Shown: positions 50,360-62,990, numbered from the stretch's first letter. The stretch is DNA of 64,000 nucleotides from Berberis thunbergii (GCA_003290165.1 QNQO01002097.1:95654-159653); one strand, 5' to 3'. Made by a program: numbers and translations. The notes: generated by a model not told the origin, from the letters alone.

Positions 50360-50590
50360 TAGCAACGGTTTGGAAACCGTGGGGGTAATGAATGCCCACG
50401 GCTAAGAGGCGTGGCTGTGAGGCCATCGCGAAAATCATCTGTGACGGCTATAAACCGTGGGCTAAAATTTTAGCAACGGATTTTATGTTTAGGACGGCCG
50501 ATGATTTAGCCACGGTTCTAAACCGTTGCTAAATGTTAGCAACGATTTTAAGCCGTGGCAAGTACTAGCAACGGCTTAAAACCATGGCTA
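50360..50590. repeat. Left sub-terminal palindromic repeats
   Basis: Repeated GCAACGGTTT/AAACCGTGGC units occur in both orientations, able to form hairpins. They match the array at 60296-60540 at the other end of the insertion. Confidence 0.8.
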
Positions 50591-52548
50591 GTAAAAAATA
50601 TTCAATTTTTTTTTAATAAATTAACCTCCAGTGGAGGGCAACTATGGAATGTCAGACCTTTATTATTATCAAAAATTGACTTAAAAATGCTACGGGGGTA
50701 CATTACGACGTTACCGTGTTAAAACCAAAACAATAGAAAAACATGTCCTTAAAACAATTGCCACGACAAAAACAGAACTCAAAACATCAAAAAGACTTGA
50801 GGCCAAAACAAATGACCCAACCAGAATGCGCGTAAATTTGCTCAAGCAGCTAGCACACGCTGAAACACAAACGTCATCTGAATAATCACCCTGAAAAACA
50901 GCCAACAGGACGCTGCATCGTACCTCACGAACTGTGTTTCGCAGCAGCATGCAGTAACCATCCCTCGCATCCACCATCTTGACGCTGGGCACAACAACAA
51001 CATCTCCTCAACAGGCTGCAGCATCTCAGTAGGCCGCAGAAAACCATCAGTCCGCAACATCTCAGCTCCCAGCATATATATACACTCTGTTTTGCAACAG
51101 TGTTCCAGCCAACAACTGAATCACCAAAATCACTCTTTATCGCATTAATTTATCAACTGTGTTTAATTTTGCAAAGGTAACACTATCTCACCTCTATTAG
51201 AGATATTTCACTCCATCTCCAAGGTCATTGTAGAAGTTTGGCCTTGTAATTCCATCCAACTTAGAAACACTGGAGATTCCTCCAATAAGTCAGTTATCAT
51301 CACCCTGTCCATGAAGAGCTAGGTTGGTCACATATATTGATGTGCTTCAATACCATGTTTAATGATTAACCCAACTGAAATCTATTACTTGTACACATTG
51401 AAACAATAACTTTAATTTACTTACTTGAAATTCACTACTGAAATTAGAACTCCATAGAGAGGCAACAGTGTTCAGTAATAACTTCCATTTTCAAATACAG
51501 CTGCTTGCAAGACAGCAGATTAAGAAGCAAAAATTCAGTCAGGTAGAGTGTCAAGTTACCTGCTACTAGTAATTTTGATGTTAATCGATGGGATGAGAAC
51601 CTGAATTGTACTTCAAGATTCCTGAAATTTCCATTTGTACAGGTTGTTCGACAATTTCATCCGCTCTCTGTTGACAAAATCTCAATATGTAACTCCATAT
51701 TTTAGTTTGTAGCTTCTCTGATAGTAATTACTGTATGTTGCTTACCTCTCCTATATATGGAGCCTGCAAGTGTCCTCTGTCATGTGCATAATATGATCTC
51801 ATCAACTACAACAGTAACTTTTTTCCTTATGTGAAACGAGTTGTTAATCAACATTTGACTGCCATCTTGATACATTTATATGCTTTGGCTTGAAAGGAGT
51901 TGTCTAGGAAATTTAACGACAGATAATCCCACTGTAAGATCCCTCTACTGCTACTTTAGATTTTGTTTGGGAACCAGCCTGTGAGAAACAAGAGCTTCTT
52001 GAAGCTGAAAAACTCGGAGTATTGTTCCTTCACTTTGGTAGTTATAGCTTTCCAATTATCACCCTTCACGTTTTTCTCACTTCGAAACATCCTTGAAAAA
52101 TAAAAACGAAGCTTGGGTAAAAACACCACTTGTCAAGTTGGGAAAAAGCAAAGTAAATTAAATAGAGGCATACGTTGCCAAGTCAAATTCATCTCTAATC
52201 ACATCCTTTCTACTATCAAATACATACACGTGAAGTCGTAAAGTAACATGAATAAGAATGAACAATTTGGATGGGTTTGGCCTGCTCTAACTTGATAGAT
52301 ACTGGAATTCAAGTTTGCAGCTGCAAATTTTTTATGTTCTTTCTGACTTTCGTTATTTTGGCTGACCACAGAGAAATGGTATGGGTGTTTCTGAGTTGAA
52401 CGCAGAACAAGAAGTAAAAATAATGACAAATATACATTTGAATTTAGAAACTTCATTGCTACTTTATGATTCACTGAAAATAACATTTAATAGTTGAATA
52501 GCCCTAGAATCCATTTGATCATGGCTTGTTAGATGGAAAAAAATGTAA

Positions 52549-52710
52549 GATCAATCAGAACACACCTGACACAAATGTAAATGCAAAGTAGAAAGGTTGA
52601 TGTAGGATTTCACACCTGACAAATGTAAATGAAAATGTAGAAAGGTTTATGTAGGATCAATCAGAACACACCTGACACAAATGAATGCACAGTTGATGTA
52701 GGATTTCACC
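52549..52710. repeat. Tandem repeat, about 105-bp period
   Basis: The block GATCAATCAGAACACACCTG ACACAAATG occurs at about 52549 and 52655, with the shorter unit GTAGGATTTCACACCTG interleaved. A 27-bp unit (GAATCTGCAGTAATCGACAT type) is likewise repeated at 53174 and 53227. Confidence 0.75.
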
Positions 52711-53845
52711 TGGTTGCAAAGTGACACATGACATACCTATGCGACTATATCCATTTAGAGTGTTTCATATCCTTTGCAAGGTCTAGTCGTGTGGGCTTTT
52801 AATTCTGACACATAACTTTCATTTCCAAATATTTCTTGTTTATTTCTCTATGTTGCTCTGCTTCAGCATCCATTCTTCTCATCTGTTTTTTAACTGGGTT
52901 CCATCAAGCATCAGTAACTAGAAATTGAAAATCTATTACTCAATTTCCACAAATAAAAAAAGTAAATATTACCTAGTTTTTGAAGAATCTAAGTCTTGAC
53001 AGATGGGCAGCATTTCCTTTCCATTGGTGAGGAACTGGAATCTGAGTAGAATTATTGCAGATGTAGGATCAATACAATCTCTGTGGCATCTTGTATGACA
53101 TATAGGTTTGGTTCACAAGCTTTGTCTTAAAGTAGCATGAAAGCTACTTGACTATCAAAGATTCAATGTATATGAATCTGCAGTAATCGACATGAGGAAT
53201 TGCACGATCAATGTGGACTTAATAAGGAATCTGCAGTAATCGACACGAGGAATAGGGCCTACGATAAAAAAGTAAATTAAACGATGGCCTTATGTTAGAC
53301 TCACCTTAAAACTTCATTCTGTATTGAGGTTGAGCAATCCGACTTTGATTCTGAAAAAACTTGTCTAGTTCCTGCGTTCTAAAACCATGCTGCATTTACA
53401 ACTACATCTAAAAAACTCCTCTTTGTTTAATTAATATAACTATTTGATTAAAAATAAATCTATTTATTATAGTACAATCTTACTAAAGCAAAAAAAAAAG
53501 TAATAAATTTGCAGTACATAATAAGGAGACCTCACCTCTTTTATAGGTATTTCACTCCCTCTCCGTTAAGAACCAACCAATACTTTTCAAAAGCCCAACC
53601 TCTTTTATGAGACGCTTCCTGATTGATTGAACAAACTTGTCTGATTTTGTTATTTTGTATACGCATTATTGACCATGTAACAAAAAAGTTACAATTAGTA
53701 CACAAAAAATAGAGAAGTATAAAAGAAAACGTGAAAACAAAATAATCTGAATGATTCGCCTGCTGGAAGGGGCAGAAAGCTTCTAACTGTTTATTTACTT
53801 GTCAAGTGCAGCATCAGATCTTGTAACGGACAATCAAAAAGAATA

Positions 53846-54140
53846 TTTGGAATGTGGGAAATCGTGTGCTAATCTTCGCCCTCATCCCTCCTGCATCGTT
53901 CTTTTAGATCAGGATGAAAGTATTTAATCATGACAGATTTAAGAGTGGTGAGTTGCTTCAACCAATCTGGTAATGTTTGAGGGATGTTAGATATCGCAAC
54001 CCCTGTGACACAGATGCTAGATTCTCACATTTTGAAATGACCACAGAATCAAGAAGTGAGTTGTTCTCCAAATATTTTAGTGTTGCGAATCACTGACTTC
54101 TGCAGGTAGACTTCTCAGTTTTTGCAACTTGTAATTTGTA
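53846..54140 (-). pseudogene. NLR leucine-rich-repeat C-terminal fragment
   Basis: Minus-strand frames read LQKLRSLPAEVSDSQ, LKYLENNSLLDSVVISKCEN, LASVSQGLRYLTSLKH, then after a shift LPDWLKQLTTLKSVMIKYFH and PDLKERCRRDEGED, a TAG stop in place of Trp, and HTISHIPNI. This is the typical end of plant CC-NBS-LRR proteins (consensus-like GEDWHKIAHIP). At least one frameshift and one stop make it non-functional. Confidence 0.8.
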
Positions 54141-54669
54141 TAATACGCACACCTCCTTTTTTTGGAATAATATTCGAGCAGGAAATTCCTCTGCACTGTA
54201 ACCATGTATTCCTAGTACGAGGCCTTGTAAGGTTGTAACACCTCTTGGCTGTTGATGTTGCAATTAATTGCAGAGAATCAGCCTTTTGCAGTCTTCCTGT
54301 GCAGTTGAAATTTCAGTGGACTGCGACATGCAGGCTCTTGTGGCACCTGACCATAGCCTATTTTTTGACAAGTATAATTGTTTCACTTGAAATCTGCAAA
54401 ACAGGCATGACACATGAGAATGACATGGTAGTCTAAAATGAAGAGAAATCAACAATTTTTAAACATACAAAATCAATCTTCCAAACTGAAGGGACATTCA
54501 TAGACCTAGCTTGTCTATGCCAATGGGTGCAATTCACGGAAACAAGCAATAATATGCAATCCACATTTGCGAAACATTGAAATGAAACAACGAAATCTTG
54601 AGGGATCATTTATGACAACAAAATTCCATAGAAAAAAAACTCTCAAGAACAAATAAATTCATAAGACAA

Positions 54670-54756
54670 CCTCTGTCGTTTTTTCTTGTAGAGAGCTTGA
54701 TAACCATGTTTATCCAATTCAGGGGCGAAAAATTCCTCAAAGTGGTCGCTCTGAAC
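54670..54756 (-). pseudogene. Captured CCR4-type deadenylase exon
   Basis: After an acceptor (CTCTCAG) the minus strand reads VQSDHFEEFFAPELDKHGYQ and ALYKKKRQR. This matches the exonuclease-endonuclease-phosphatase region of plant CCR4/CNOT6 deadenylases. Only this single exon is present. Confidence 0.8.
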
Positions 54757-55780
54757 CTGAGAGTGAAAAACCATGACCATAAACTATGCTTAGCTTGTGT
54801 AAAATACTTCAAAATCAACTTAGCTGCCAGATTACAGCTTAACATAAACATAAGAACATAGCAACCAAACGCATAGAAATATAAGGAAATTTAGATTTTT
54901 TATAAATATGTCCATGTACTACTGTTAACATGTTTTCTCAGTCAAAACAGGGTTGTCAAGTCCCACACTATGGACTAATGAGACATATTCTAGCCAACTC
55001 CAGCTCATTCATATAATACAGTAAGAGAATCGTAAGAATCCCAACTCCGTGAGCATTGAACAGATCTTTGCAACGACACGTATATGAAAATATTTTGAGC
55101 AGAACTCAGATGTATATAATCATCTCCATCTTTCAATCCTGGAGCCTACCAATGGTCAGGTCAGGGTAGACCTGGCAATCAGAACACGATAACACAATCG
55201 AAACTGGTTTGATATAAATGAGTTTAGGTCATAAGTTTTTGTATTTCGTGTCATTTCGGGTTGACCCACCTAACTGGTTACACCGATTGGGTCGTGATCG
55301 GTTTTACTACCTTGACCAGTGACATGCCATTTGAACTGGGTGGATGTATTTAAATGCAATGAGAGTAATTAGTAGTGTATGTTTTAATTTATATGAAAGA
55401 ATAAAGGGAACCAACTACATATGGTCATGCAGTCGAGAGGCATGCCTTTAGTGAAAGGCTAGAGGAGAATATTAAAACATTGCATTCATAGGCTTATAAA
55501 AAGAAAACAACAATTAATAAAAGTTTATAGGTGAGGATTATAGGCATGAAAAAAAGCCTTAAGAGGCATTTCGAAGGATGAGACACCAGGGAAATAGGAG
55601 AGACTATGTAATATAGCACTTGCATTCTGAATCGACAAGATAAATCTTATCAGCCAAGCCATCACATCCAGAAAATGCAGCTAGTCAATGATAAATAACT
55701 TTTTTTTTTGAAAACAAATGAGGAAACATGTCTTCACGGTGTCAGAGTTGCTTCCTAATAAATAAATGGTATCTTTGTTG

Positions 55781-55991
55781 CCAGATTCAGTTGGACATGA
55801 ATTGGTTCTGCTGCAGAGCGGCAGCCATAGAATCCTGCTGTTTGGTCATGGAGATGATCATAGAACTGACCTCTAAGACTAGTCCAAGGATTCTGAGTCT
55901 TCCATATTAGAACGCCCATATATTTTGTCCACATACGAGAAGTCCATCCCTCTAGCAGAGCTCTATACTGGATGTAGTTAACAAGTTGTGC
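55781..55991 (-). pseudogene. Captured endo-beta-mannosidase exon
   Basis: The minus strand reads [20 protein letters not shown], then [20 protein letters not shown] and [20 protein letters not shown]. This is clear similarity to plant mannosylglycoprotein endo-beta-mannosidase (glycoside hydrolase family 2). A GT donor at the expected place is missing and the frame runs into unrelated sequence. It begins at a GTCTCAG acceptor. Confidence 0.85.
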
Positions 55992-56531
55992 CTGAGACAA
56001 TAATCAAGCTAAAGTGAGAACAAGACCAAGGGAGAAATCATGCACAAATGCAGGCAAGATGAAGATATCTGTTGTTTTACCTTCTCACAAAAATCATCAA
56101 TGTCAACACTGCTTCATTAACATCATTGGGCAAGTCCCTCAACAATTCACAATATGGATCAGATTATGAAAACCCTTTAAACAATAAAAGACTCAAACTG
56201 ATCCAGTCAATGCAACAATCACAAATAAAAAACCCATACAATAAAATACCACTAGGGTGGTAATCATAATTAAAGCTTATATCAGTTTATATGGGATCAG
56301 CTGAACAAAGAAAATTCATCCTTTCATATAATTTGAAAAATGTTTCACCTACTTCCATTTACAAATTTTTTCTTTCAACACTCCATTATCTTACACACTG
56401 AGATAACACCATACTAGAAGCTTTAGGGCCTTTAGATTAGATCAATGCAAATGTACATGAGAGTCTCTTTTGAAATTTGCTAACTCTTGAGAACAACAAA
56501 TCATCTAAAGGAGGGTGAGATGACAGCAAAC

Positions 56532-56806
56532 CTGAACTAGTCCTTGAGAAACTGATGTCTGCAGATGCATATCAGGAAAAACTAGGTTTCCACCACTGAT
56601 GTCGTCTTTGAGCAAGTTACAGACATCCAACTTCGACTCTGTCGATTTTCTAGCGATGGCTTCAGTACCATTTCGCCGGTCATAAAAAGTGAAATTTTCT
56701 TGGATGCTGCCGATGTTTCCGCTCGGGATGTGAAGTTCAGACCAAACAGATGTGCCTGGAAACTGAATAGAATGAGGCACCATCAAACCTTCTTTCAAGT
56801 GGAATC
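56532..56806 (-). other. Unidentified captured exon, 275 bases
   Basis: An open block lies between a CATCTAG acceptor and a CAG-GTTTGC donor. It encodes a Ser/Asp-rich segment (SIQENFTFYDRRNGTEAIAR, LLKDDISGGNLVFPDMHLQT). The frame is intact. I do not recognise the family. Confidence 0.5.
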
Positions 56807-56953
56807 CTAGATGAACTCAAATGTCTTGAAAAGCAGTAAAGACAAGAGCTAGTATCTTAAGATTAGGAAGCAAATAAAATTCTCCAATAAAACATATAGA
56901 ATTACTGAGAGCAGATTTTTGAGGGTTAATTTATTATCACATACCACTTTTAC

Positions 56954-57142
56954 CTGCTGCGTTATGCATGTATACAGAAGCATTCTCACATCCTGAACTA
57001 GGAATGTTTTCAGCATGGGAGGAAGTTCCGAGATCGTCCCCAGATTCCACATCTTCCAATTCAAAAGATGGTGTCCATCCATTCCAGTCAGCAGTGCTTG
57101 GACTTGAAGCATAAGAAGACTGCAGAATGATAGCAGGCGAAT
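56954..57142 (-). other. Unidentified captured exon, 189 bases
   Basis: Exactly 63 codons lie between a GGGCAG acceptor and a CAG-GTAAAAG donor, reading SPAIILQSSYASSPSTADWN then GWTPSFELEDVESGDDLGTS. It probably comes from the same source gene as the 275-base exon next to it. Source unknown. Confidence 0.5.
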
Positions 57143-58022
57143 CTGCCCGTGCGGACAAAGGATAAAAATGGTTTAAAAAGTGATAAAAATCAAATGTCAT
57201 GTGGGGTGGTGGGCATGAAAACTATACAAAAGATGGGACTAGTAGTAACAATGGTGAGTGAGTTTGTACATAATATCATATTGTCATATTTTCAAACTTC
57301 TTGTTATTTCACTCTTTGTCATATTTTGGGAATTGGTTGTATAAGAAAAGAAGTCAGAAAAGGAGAAAGGATAGATAGAGCTTACCACTTTTCTTGTATT
57401 CATCATTTCCAAACTTAACTCCTTGTAGCAAAAGATCATATAGTATTAACTACATACAACATACCACAACAACACCACTTATGCAAACTTTTGATCTCTC
57501 TTTTAATGAAAAGCCATAAAACCAACAATAATCAATTGTTATGCAAACTTATCTCTTAGCAATAATCATACTTTTCATCTTGGAAGCTTTTGACATAATC
57601 AAGTGTGCTCGTAGCAACATTAGAAACAAAGAAGATAAATAAATCTTGGCTTGGAGCTTCCTACACATTAAGAAACACATAACATATATTTATGAATTCC
57701 TAAAATAAATCCTCAAAAAACTATATGGTGATCATGGAGAGTTTACAAAAAGATAAATACAAAACCTGTCAAACAAGGATGGGTAAGCAACTATTTTTAC
57801 AGTGGATGTGCTCAAATGCCCTTCCCAGCTACTTATAATTCGTTCTATATAGTTGAATCAAACCTTCATGCTCTAGGGAAAGATTTTTTGCAGATGCATG
57901 CTTTACTATTTTCAAAGTTTTAGTTATATTCTTGTTAAATGAAGCTTGGTAGTGGAACCACTAAACTTGAAAAAAGAAAGGGATCATAATGAAATTATGG
58001 AGAACTGGAAACTGTAACATAC

Positions 58023-58180
58023 TCATTGTCAACTAGCCAGTGTAACATTCCTGCAGTTATTCCCTTTGTTACTGAGAAAACAGAAAATAAGCTATCTGGC
58101 TGAACAGGACGAGGGTCATATTTTCCAAGCACGCCAGCAGTAGTATCTATAATAACTTCTCCATCTTTATACGCACATAC
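58023..58180 (-). pseudogene. Captured ABC1K/beta-lactamase exon
   Basis: The minus strand reads VCAYKDGEVIIDTTAGVLGK, YDPRPVQPDSLFSVFSVTKG and ITAGMLHWLVDN. This includes the serine beta-lactamase SxxK motif (SVTK). It matches the beta-lactamase-like domain of the plant ABC1K protein At5g24810. Acceptor (TTTTTAG) and donor (GTATGTTAC) are intact. Neighbouring exons of that gene were not found, apart from a possible helical exon near 58720-58800. Confidence 0.8.
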
Positions 58181-58906
58181 CTAAAAATAGAAAAGAAAGA
58201 CTTAGCCAGATTGAACAATGAGCAATAGAGAGATCATAGTAGTAAATCTTCAGATATTTCTAGAACATAAAAATATTAGTTCCTTGTTGTGCATACTCTC
58301 ACAGAGAAAACTGCTTGGTCCTTAAACATTTCAATGGAGCTACGGTTCATATGCAACTTTTCATTTTGTTTTAAGAATTTCTGTTTTCTAATTAATAAAA
58401 ATTGGTTTAGACTAAATAATCATAATTGTTGTGGAAATTTTAGTAAGCATTTCACCAAAATCAACATTTTAGATGAAATGAATATTCAAGTTCTAGAAAA
58501 AAAAGAGCAATAAAAAACATATAAATAAATTATTGGCATACATGCAAGCGAGTTATACAAATAGTCATTCATTATCTCTGAAAATGCAGACAATAGTGCC
58601 ACCAGGTTTTGATGTAAGAAAGACTATACTATATTTCTGTAAAAAGTAGATGACACCAAAAAAAAAAAACTCACAAGTAGAGAAAATGCAGGTATGAGAC
58701 AATAATAACCTTTCTTCCTCGAGAACAGCAGAAACTTGATCTTCCATTTGTTCAATTGTCTGACACCACTTGGTTACAAACAGCAGAAACTCTAATCTGA
58801 AATATAACAAACAATTATTAGCCAGAGCTCTGTAATAACTCACAATCAATCAAAGTAGACAACATAGTTTTTAGTTTGGAAAAGAAAAAATCATCATAAT
58901 ACCTAC

Positions 58907-58967
58907 CAATAAGTCTTTTGGTAGCCTCTCCAACATTGACATGTCCGAGCTCCTCCTCGCACGACAT
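58907..58967 (-). other. Possible first coding exon inside the insertion
   Basis: An ATG at 58967 opens MSCEEELGHVNVGEATKRLI, ending at a donor (TTG-GTAGGT). It lies upstream of the captured exons on the same strand and could start a chimeric transcript. The source is unrecognised. Confidence 0.4.
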
Positions 58968-59573
58968 GGCTTCTTCAATGGAGTTTTAGAAGGGAGTAGA
59001 GACACAATGGTTCCACTCGCTTCCTCCCCATTGATCCCATGCGCCTAACTACGCCATATACTTTTTTCCCTTCATCAATATCAAAATCCATCATCTTATT
59101 AGAGCAAGTTATTGACAATGCCATTCTTTCTTCTTTAAACTCCAAGCCTAGATCTGTATCATTGGATAAAGTACTTGGAAGTTAATAACAACATACAAAA
59201 GCCCCAATTTCACATAAACATCCAATCATTTTTTTTTATCATGAAGTTGAACAATAGCCAAAACCAAATCAAATCCCTCAACCATGCAAACCCTAAATTT
59301 CTCAACTAAGATAAGCCGCAAATCAAACTATTCAAAACCCTAATTTACACAAGTAAATAAGCAAACAATTGTTAAACCCAACTGAAACAAAATCCTCAAA
59401 ACCTCAACCTTCAAAGACACCAAATATCTACATTGAAACCCTTAAAACCAACTATGAAATAAACATATCACCTCATTGTGCTAAACACAAACAACAAGCA
59501 ACCAAATAGTCCATTTCAAAACACTGAAACAAATCAACAACCATATGTACTGAACCCCAAATGGACAAACCCC

Positions 59574-59990
59574 TCAAAACCTGAAGCTTCTCAACCACCA
59601 AAATCCCCAAAGATGATAGTCTTCCTTCCAAAATCCCAACTTTCTACAGAATGAACAAAACCCCACCATTTCTAACTCGTGAATAACCACGAGTCTGAAA
59701 CCCCATTAATTCAAAACCGCTAAACCCATCAAAACCCAAAGCTTCCTAACCACTGAAATCCCCAAATCTGACCTTCAAAATCTCAACTTTTCGCATATTG
59801 AACAAAACCCCAACATCTCTAACTCATCAATAACCACAAATCTGAAACCCCATTTATTCAAAATCAATAAACTCATCAAAACCCAAACCTTCCTAATCAC
59901 TTAAACCCCAAATCTGACTAACATCCCTTCAAACTTGAAACACATAAAAATCAAAAATTGAATAACACCCAACATTTCTAACCACAAATC
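59574..59990. repeat. Tandem repeat, about 150-bp period, near 2.7 copies
   Basis: Units start near 59574, 59729 and 59876 with TCAAAACCTGAAGCTTCT-like sequence and share CCCCAAATCTGA and AATAACCACAAATCTGAAAC. The strand is A/C-rich. It lies inside the 10.4-kb insertion. Confidence 0.8.
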
Positions 59991-60295
59991 CAAACACCCC
60001 CTTGCTTCAAAACCTCGGACACTTCATCTACCAATCAAACTAAACGAATCAAACAACCAGAACAATAAATAAACACTCTTTATTTGTTACCTGATGAAGA
60101 ACAAACATTTTTGCGAACTCACTCACGAAACTAACCTCGCCAACTTGAACAAAACACCTCGTGAACACTTGAACAAAACACCTCGCCAGCTTATTCTGTT
60201 CAATTCTTTTCGCCAGCTTGAACAAAACGGCTCCCTCCAAAGCGCAAAAAAAAATTTAGCCAAAGCCAAAGCGCCAAATTCACGTGAAAAGCAAA

Positions 60296-60566
60296 CGCTT
60301 AGCAACAGTTTTAAACCGTTGGCATTTAGCCACGGTTTTTGGCCGTGGTAATACTTTTTTTAGCCACGGTTTTAAACTATTGGCCGTTATAGCCACGGTT
60401 TTTAACCGTTGGCAGTTAGCCACAGTTTGTGGCCGTGGCAACCTTTTTTTTAGCCACGGTTTTAAACCGTTGGCCGTTATAGCCACGTTTTTGGCTGTGG
60501 CAAATTAGCCAACGGTTTAGAGCCGTGGCCACCTCCCCGTAGCTAAACAAGCCTTTTGGTGTAGTG
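60296..60566. repeat. Right sub-terminal palindromic repeats and terminus
   Basis: At least six units of the GCCACGGTTTTAAACCGTTG type are separated by T-runs. They end in TTTTGGTGTAGTG at 60566. They mirror the left array. Confidence 0.85.
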
Positions 60567-60730
60567 GCAAGTCTAGGGAACCTTGTTTGGAGGCCTATTT
60601 TGTGTCATTTTTTGTTTTTTTACACCTTTTCTTTAAAACACAACCTTAAATACCATCCATAAAAGGGGTAGAAGTGTCAAAAAACCTCGAAGGGTACCAA
60701 AGAATCCCCCAAATTTCTAGAATTGTTGAT

Positions 60731-62990
60731 TGAAAAATAGTTAAAATAGTTGTGGAATCTACATGTGGTGAGAGAGAAAGTATTATGTTTTGGTTTCAAA
60801 ATGAAAATTATTATAGCTATCTATATATTTGTCGAATTTGAAATGCATTTTAGAATATCTTTTCAATAAACCAATGATAAATACGAACATTTAAAATTTA
60901 AAATTTTGAATTTTATTATTAAAAACATTTAAGTATTTTTAATATTTTCATGTCTAAGTATAATAATTTTTTAAAGAAATTGACGGACATTTTAATGAAC
61001 ATTCAAACAAAGACCCAGAACATTTCATCGATTCAAATTTTAACCAAGCTTGATTCTAAAAAAAATTAGTTTACATTCTAAAATATGATTTTTTGTTATG
61101 GAACTGATTGAGGACAGTGGTGAGGGTGTCCAGTGCATTATAATTAGCAGTAAAACAAAAGTGTATGTGGAGTGCCAAATACCCGAACATTCAATCGATT
61201 TTAATTTTTAACCGAGTTTGACACTTAAAGCATTAGTATTTTTACCGTGAACTGAGATGCACCAAAAAAATAGATTACATTCTAAAATATGATTTTTTTT
61301 TTAATTTATGAAACTAATTAAGGGCAATAGTAGTGGGGTGTTCAATGCATGATGATTAGTAGCGAAAAAAATGTATATGGAGTGTCAATAGCACTGGTAA
61401 TATGCTAGTCTATCTTACAATTCAGAGTAGTGTTTTTGCTATTCATTGCTGATTGAGACAAATTAAAGATTCGAGATAAATGATAGTTAGAATTGAAAGT
61501 TGGGAAATGTGTCAAGGGTTGAGATTCATTTCCTATGATGGTATATTTGTAAATAAAAACATATAGAATGACAAACAAAATGAAAATTTGTTCAAAAAAA
61601 GTTGGTGGAATGTACATGTGGCGGAGAGAAAAAGTATTGTGTGTTTTCATTTTTAAATGAAAATAATCATAACTATCTACTTAGTTGTCGAATTTTGGTA
61701 AACTTGGTATTGTTGAAATTCAATTTTGAAGATTTTTCCAACAAAACTAATGATCAATACAAATATTTAAAATTTTATATTTTATTAATAAAAATGCAAG
61801 TACTTTTAATATTTGCATGCCTAAATGTAATATTTTCAAAGAAACGAACGAACATTTTAATGACATTTAAAAAAAAATCCCGAACATTCAATTGAATATA
61901 ATTTTAACTGAGTTTGATATTTAAAAAATTATTATTTTTACTATAAACTAGGCTTGCACCTCAAAAAAATAAATTTAATTTTAAATTTTTTTTGGAACTA
62001 ATTGAGAAAAATGGTGGTGAGTGTGTCCAGTGTGTGATATTAGTAGCAAAAAAAAGTGTACGTGGAGTGTCAATGTTACAAGTAACATGCTAGTCTATAT
62101 TACAATTCAGAATGGTATTTTAATATTCGTTGTTGACTGGGACACACGTCAAATCATAAATAATTGAAGATAAAATATGGTTAAGATTAAAAGTTGGAAG
62201 ATATATTGAGGGTTTAGATTTATTTCCTATGATGGCTATTTGTAAATATAAAACATGTATAATTGCAGAGAAAATGAAAAATGGTGAAAATAGTTGGTGG
62301 AATATACATGGGGTGGAGAGAGAAAATATTATATTTTCTCCAAATAAAATTTTTATAGTAATCTATGTAGTTGTCGGATTTTGGTAAACTTGGTATTGTT
62401 GAAATGCATTTTTGAATATCTTTTCAACAAACAATGATAAATACAAACACTTCATATTTTTTATTTGTATTTTATTATTAAAACATGTAAATATTTTTAA
62501 TATTTTCATGCCTAAGTATAACATTTTTCAAATAAATGGACGGGCATTTTAATGAACATTTAACCAACGATCCCAAACTTCAATCGATTATAATTACCAC
62601 CAAGTTTGAATTTTTTTTAAATAGCTTACAATCTAAAATATGATTTTTGTTATGGAACTGATTGAGGGCAGTGGTCGAAATGGTGGAGGGTGTCCAGTGC
62701 ATTATAATTAGCAGCAAAACAAAGTGTATATAGAGTGACAACTACCCCGAACATTCAATCAATTCTAATTTTAACAGAGTTTGACTAAAAAAATTAGTAT
62801 TTTTACCGTAAATTGGGCTTGCACCTCAAAAAAATTAATTTACATTCTAAAATATGAAATTTTTGTATGGAACTAATTGAGAGGCAATGGTGGGAATAGT
62901 AGTGGGATTGTCCAATGCATGATGATTAGCAAATAAAAAAATGTATATAGAATGCAAACAACACGAGTAATATGCTAGTTTACATACATG
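60731..62990. repeat. Higher-order tandem repeat, right block
   Basis: The monomers of the left block continue. CTAAAATATGAT landmarks fall near 61079, 61283, about 61990 (diverged), 62635 and 62848, with spacings near 204, 707, 645 and 213. This repeats the short-long-long order, with a unit of about 1.55 kb. The array ends abruptly near 62990. Confidence 0.85.

Larger units (their letters stand above)
50337..60730. mobile_element. 10.4-kb insertion, Pack-type transposon with captured gene fragments
   Basis: The tandem repeat breaks at 50336 and resumes at 60731. The flanks carry TGAAAAAGAG (50327-50336) and TGAAAAATAG (60731-60740), a likely imperfect target duplication. The right terminus at 60566 (TTTTGGTGTAGTG) and the left start (CACACCCACCAAA) are compatible with degenerate CACTA-type ends. 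Inside both ends are dense palindromic repeats of GCCACGGTTTTAAACCGTTG type (50360-50590 and 60296-60540). Minus-strand exon fragments of several unrelated genes lie between. No transposase was recognised. A 164-bp tail (60567-60730) beyond the terminal repeat is unexplained. A duplication this long would fit a Mutator-like element better than CACTA, so the superfamily is open. Confidence 0.75.

Noticed and set aside
50360..60540. Palindromic arrays considered as a CRISPR array
   Set aside because: The units are degenerate, face both ways and lack uniform spacers. They are transposon sub-terminal repeats in a plant genome.
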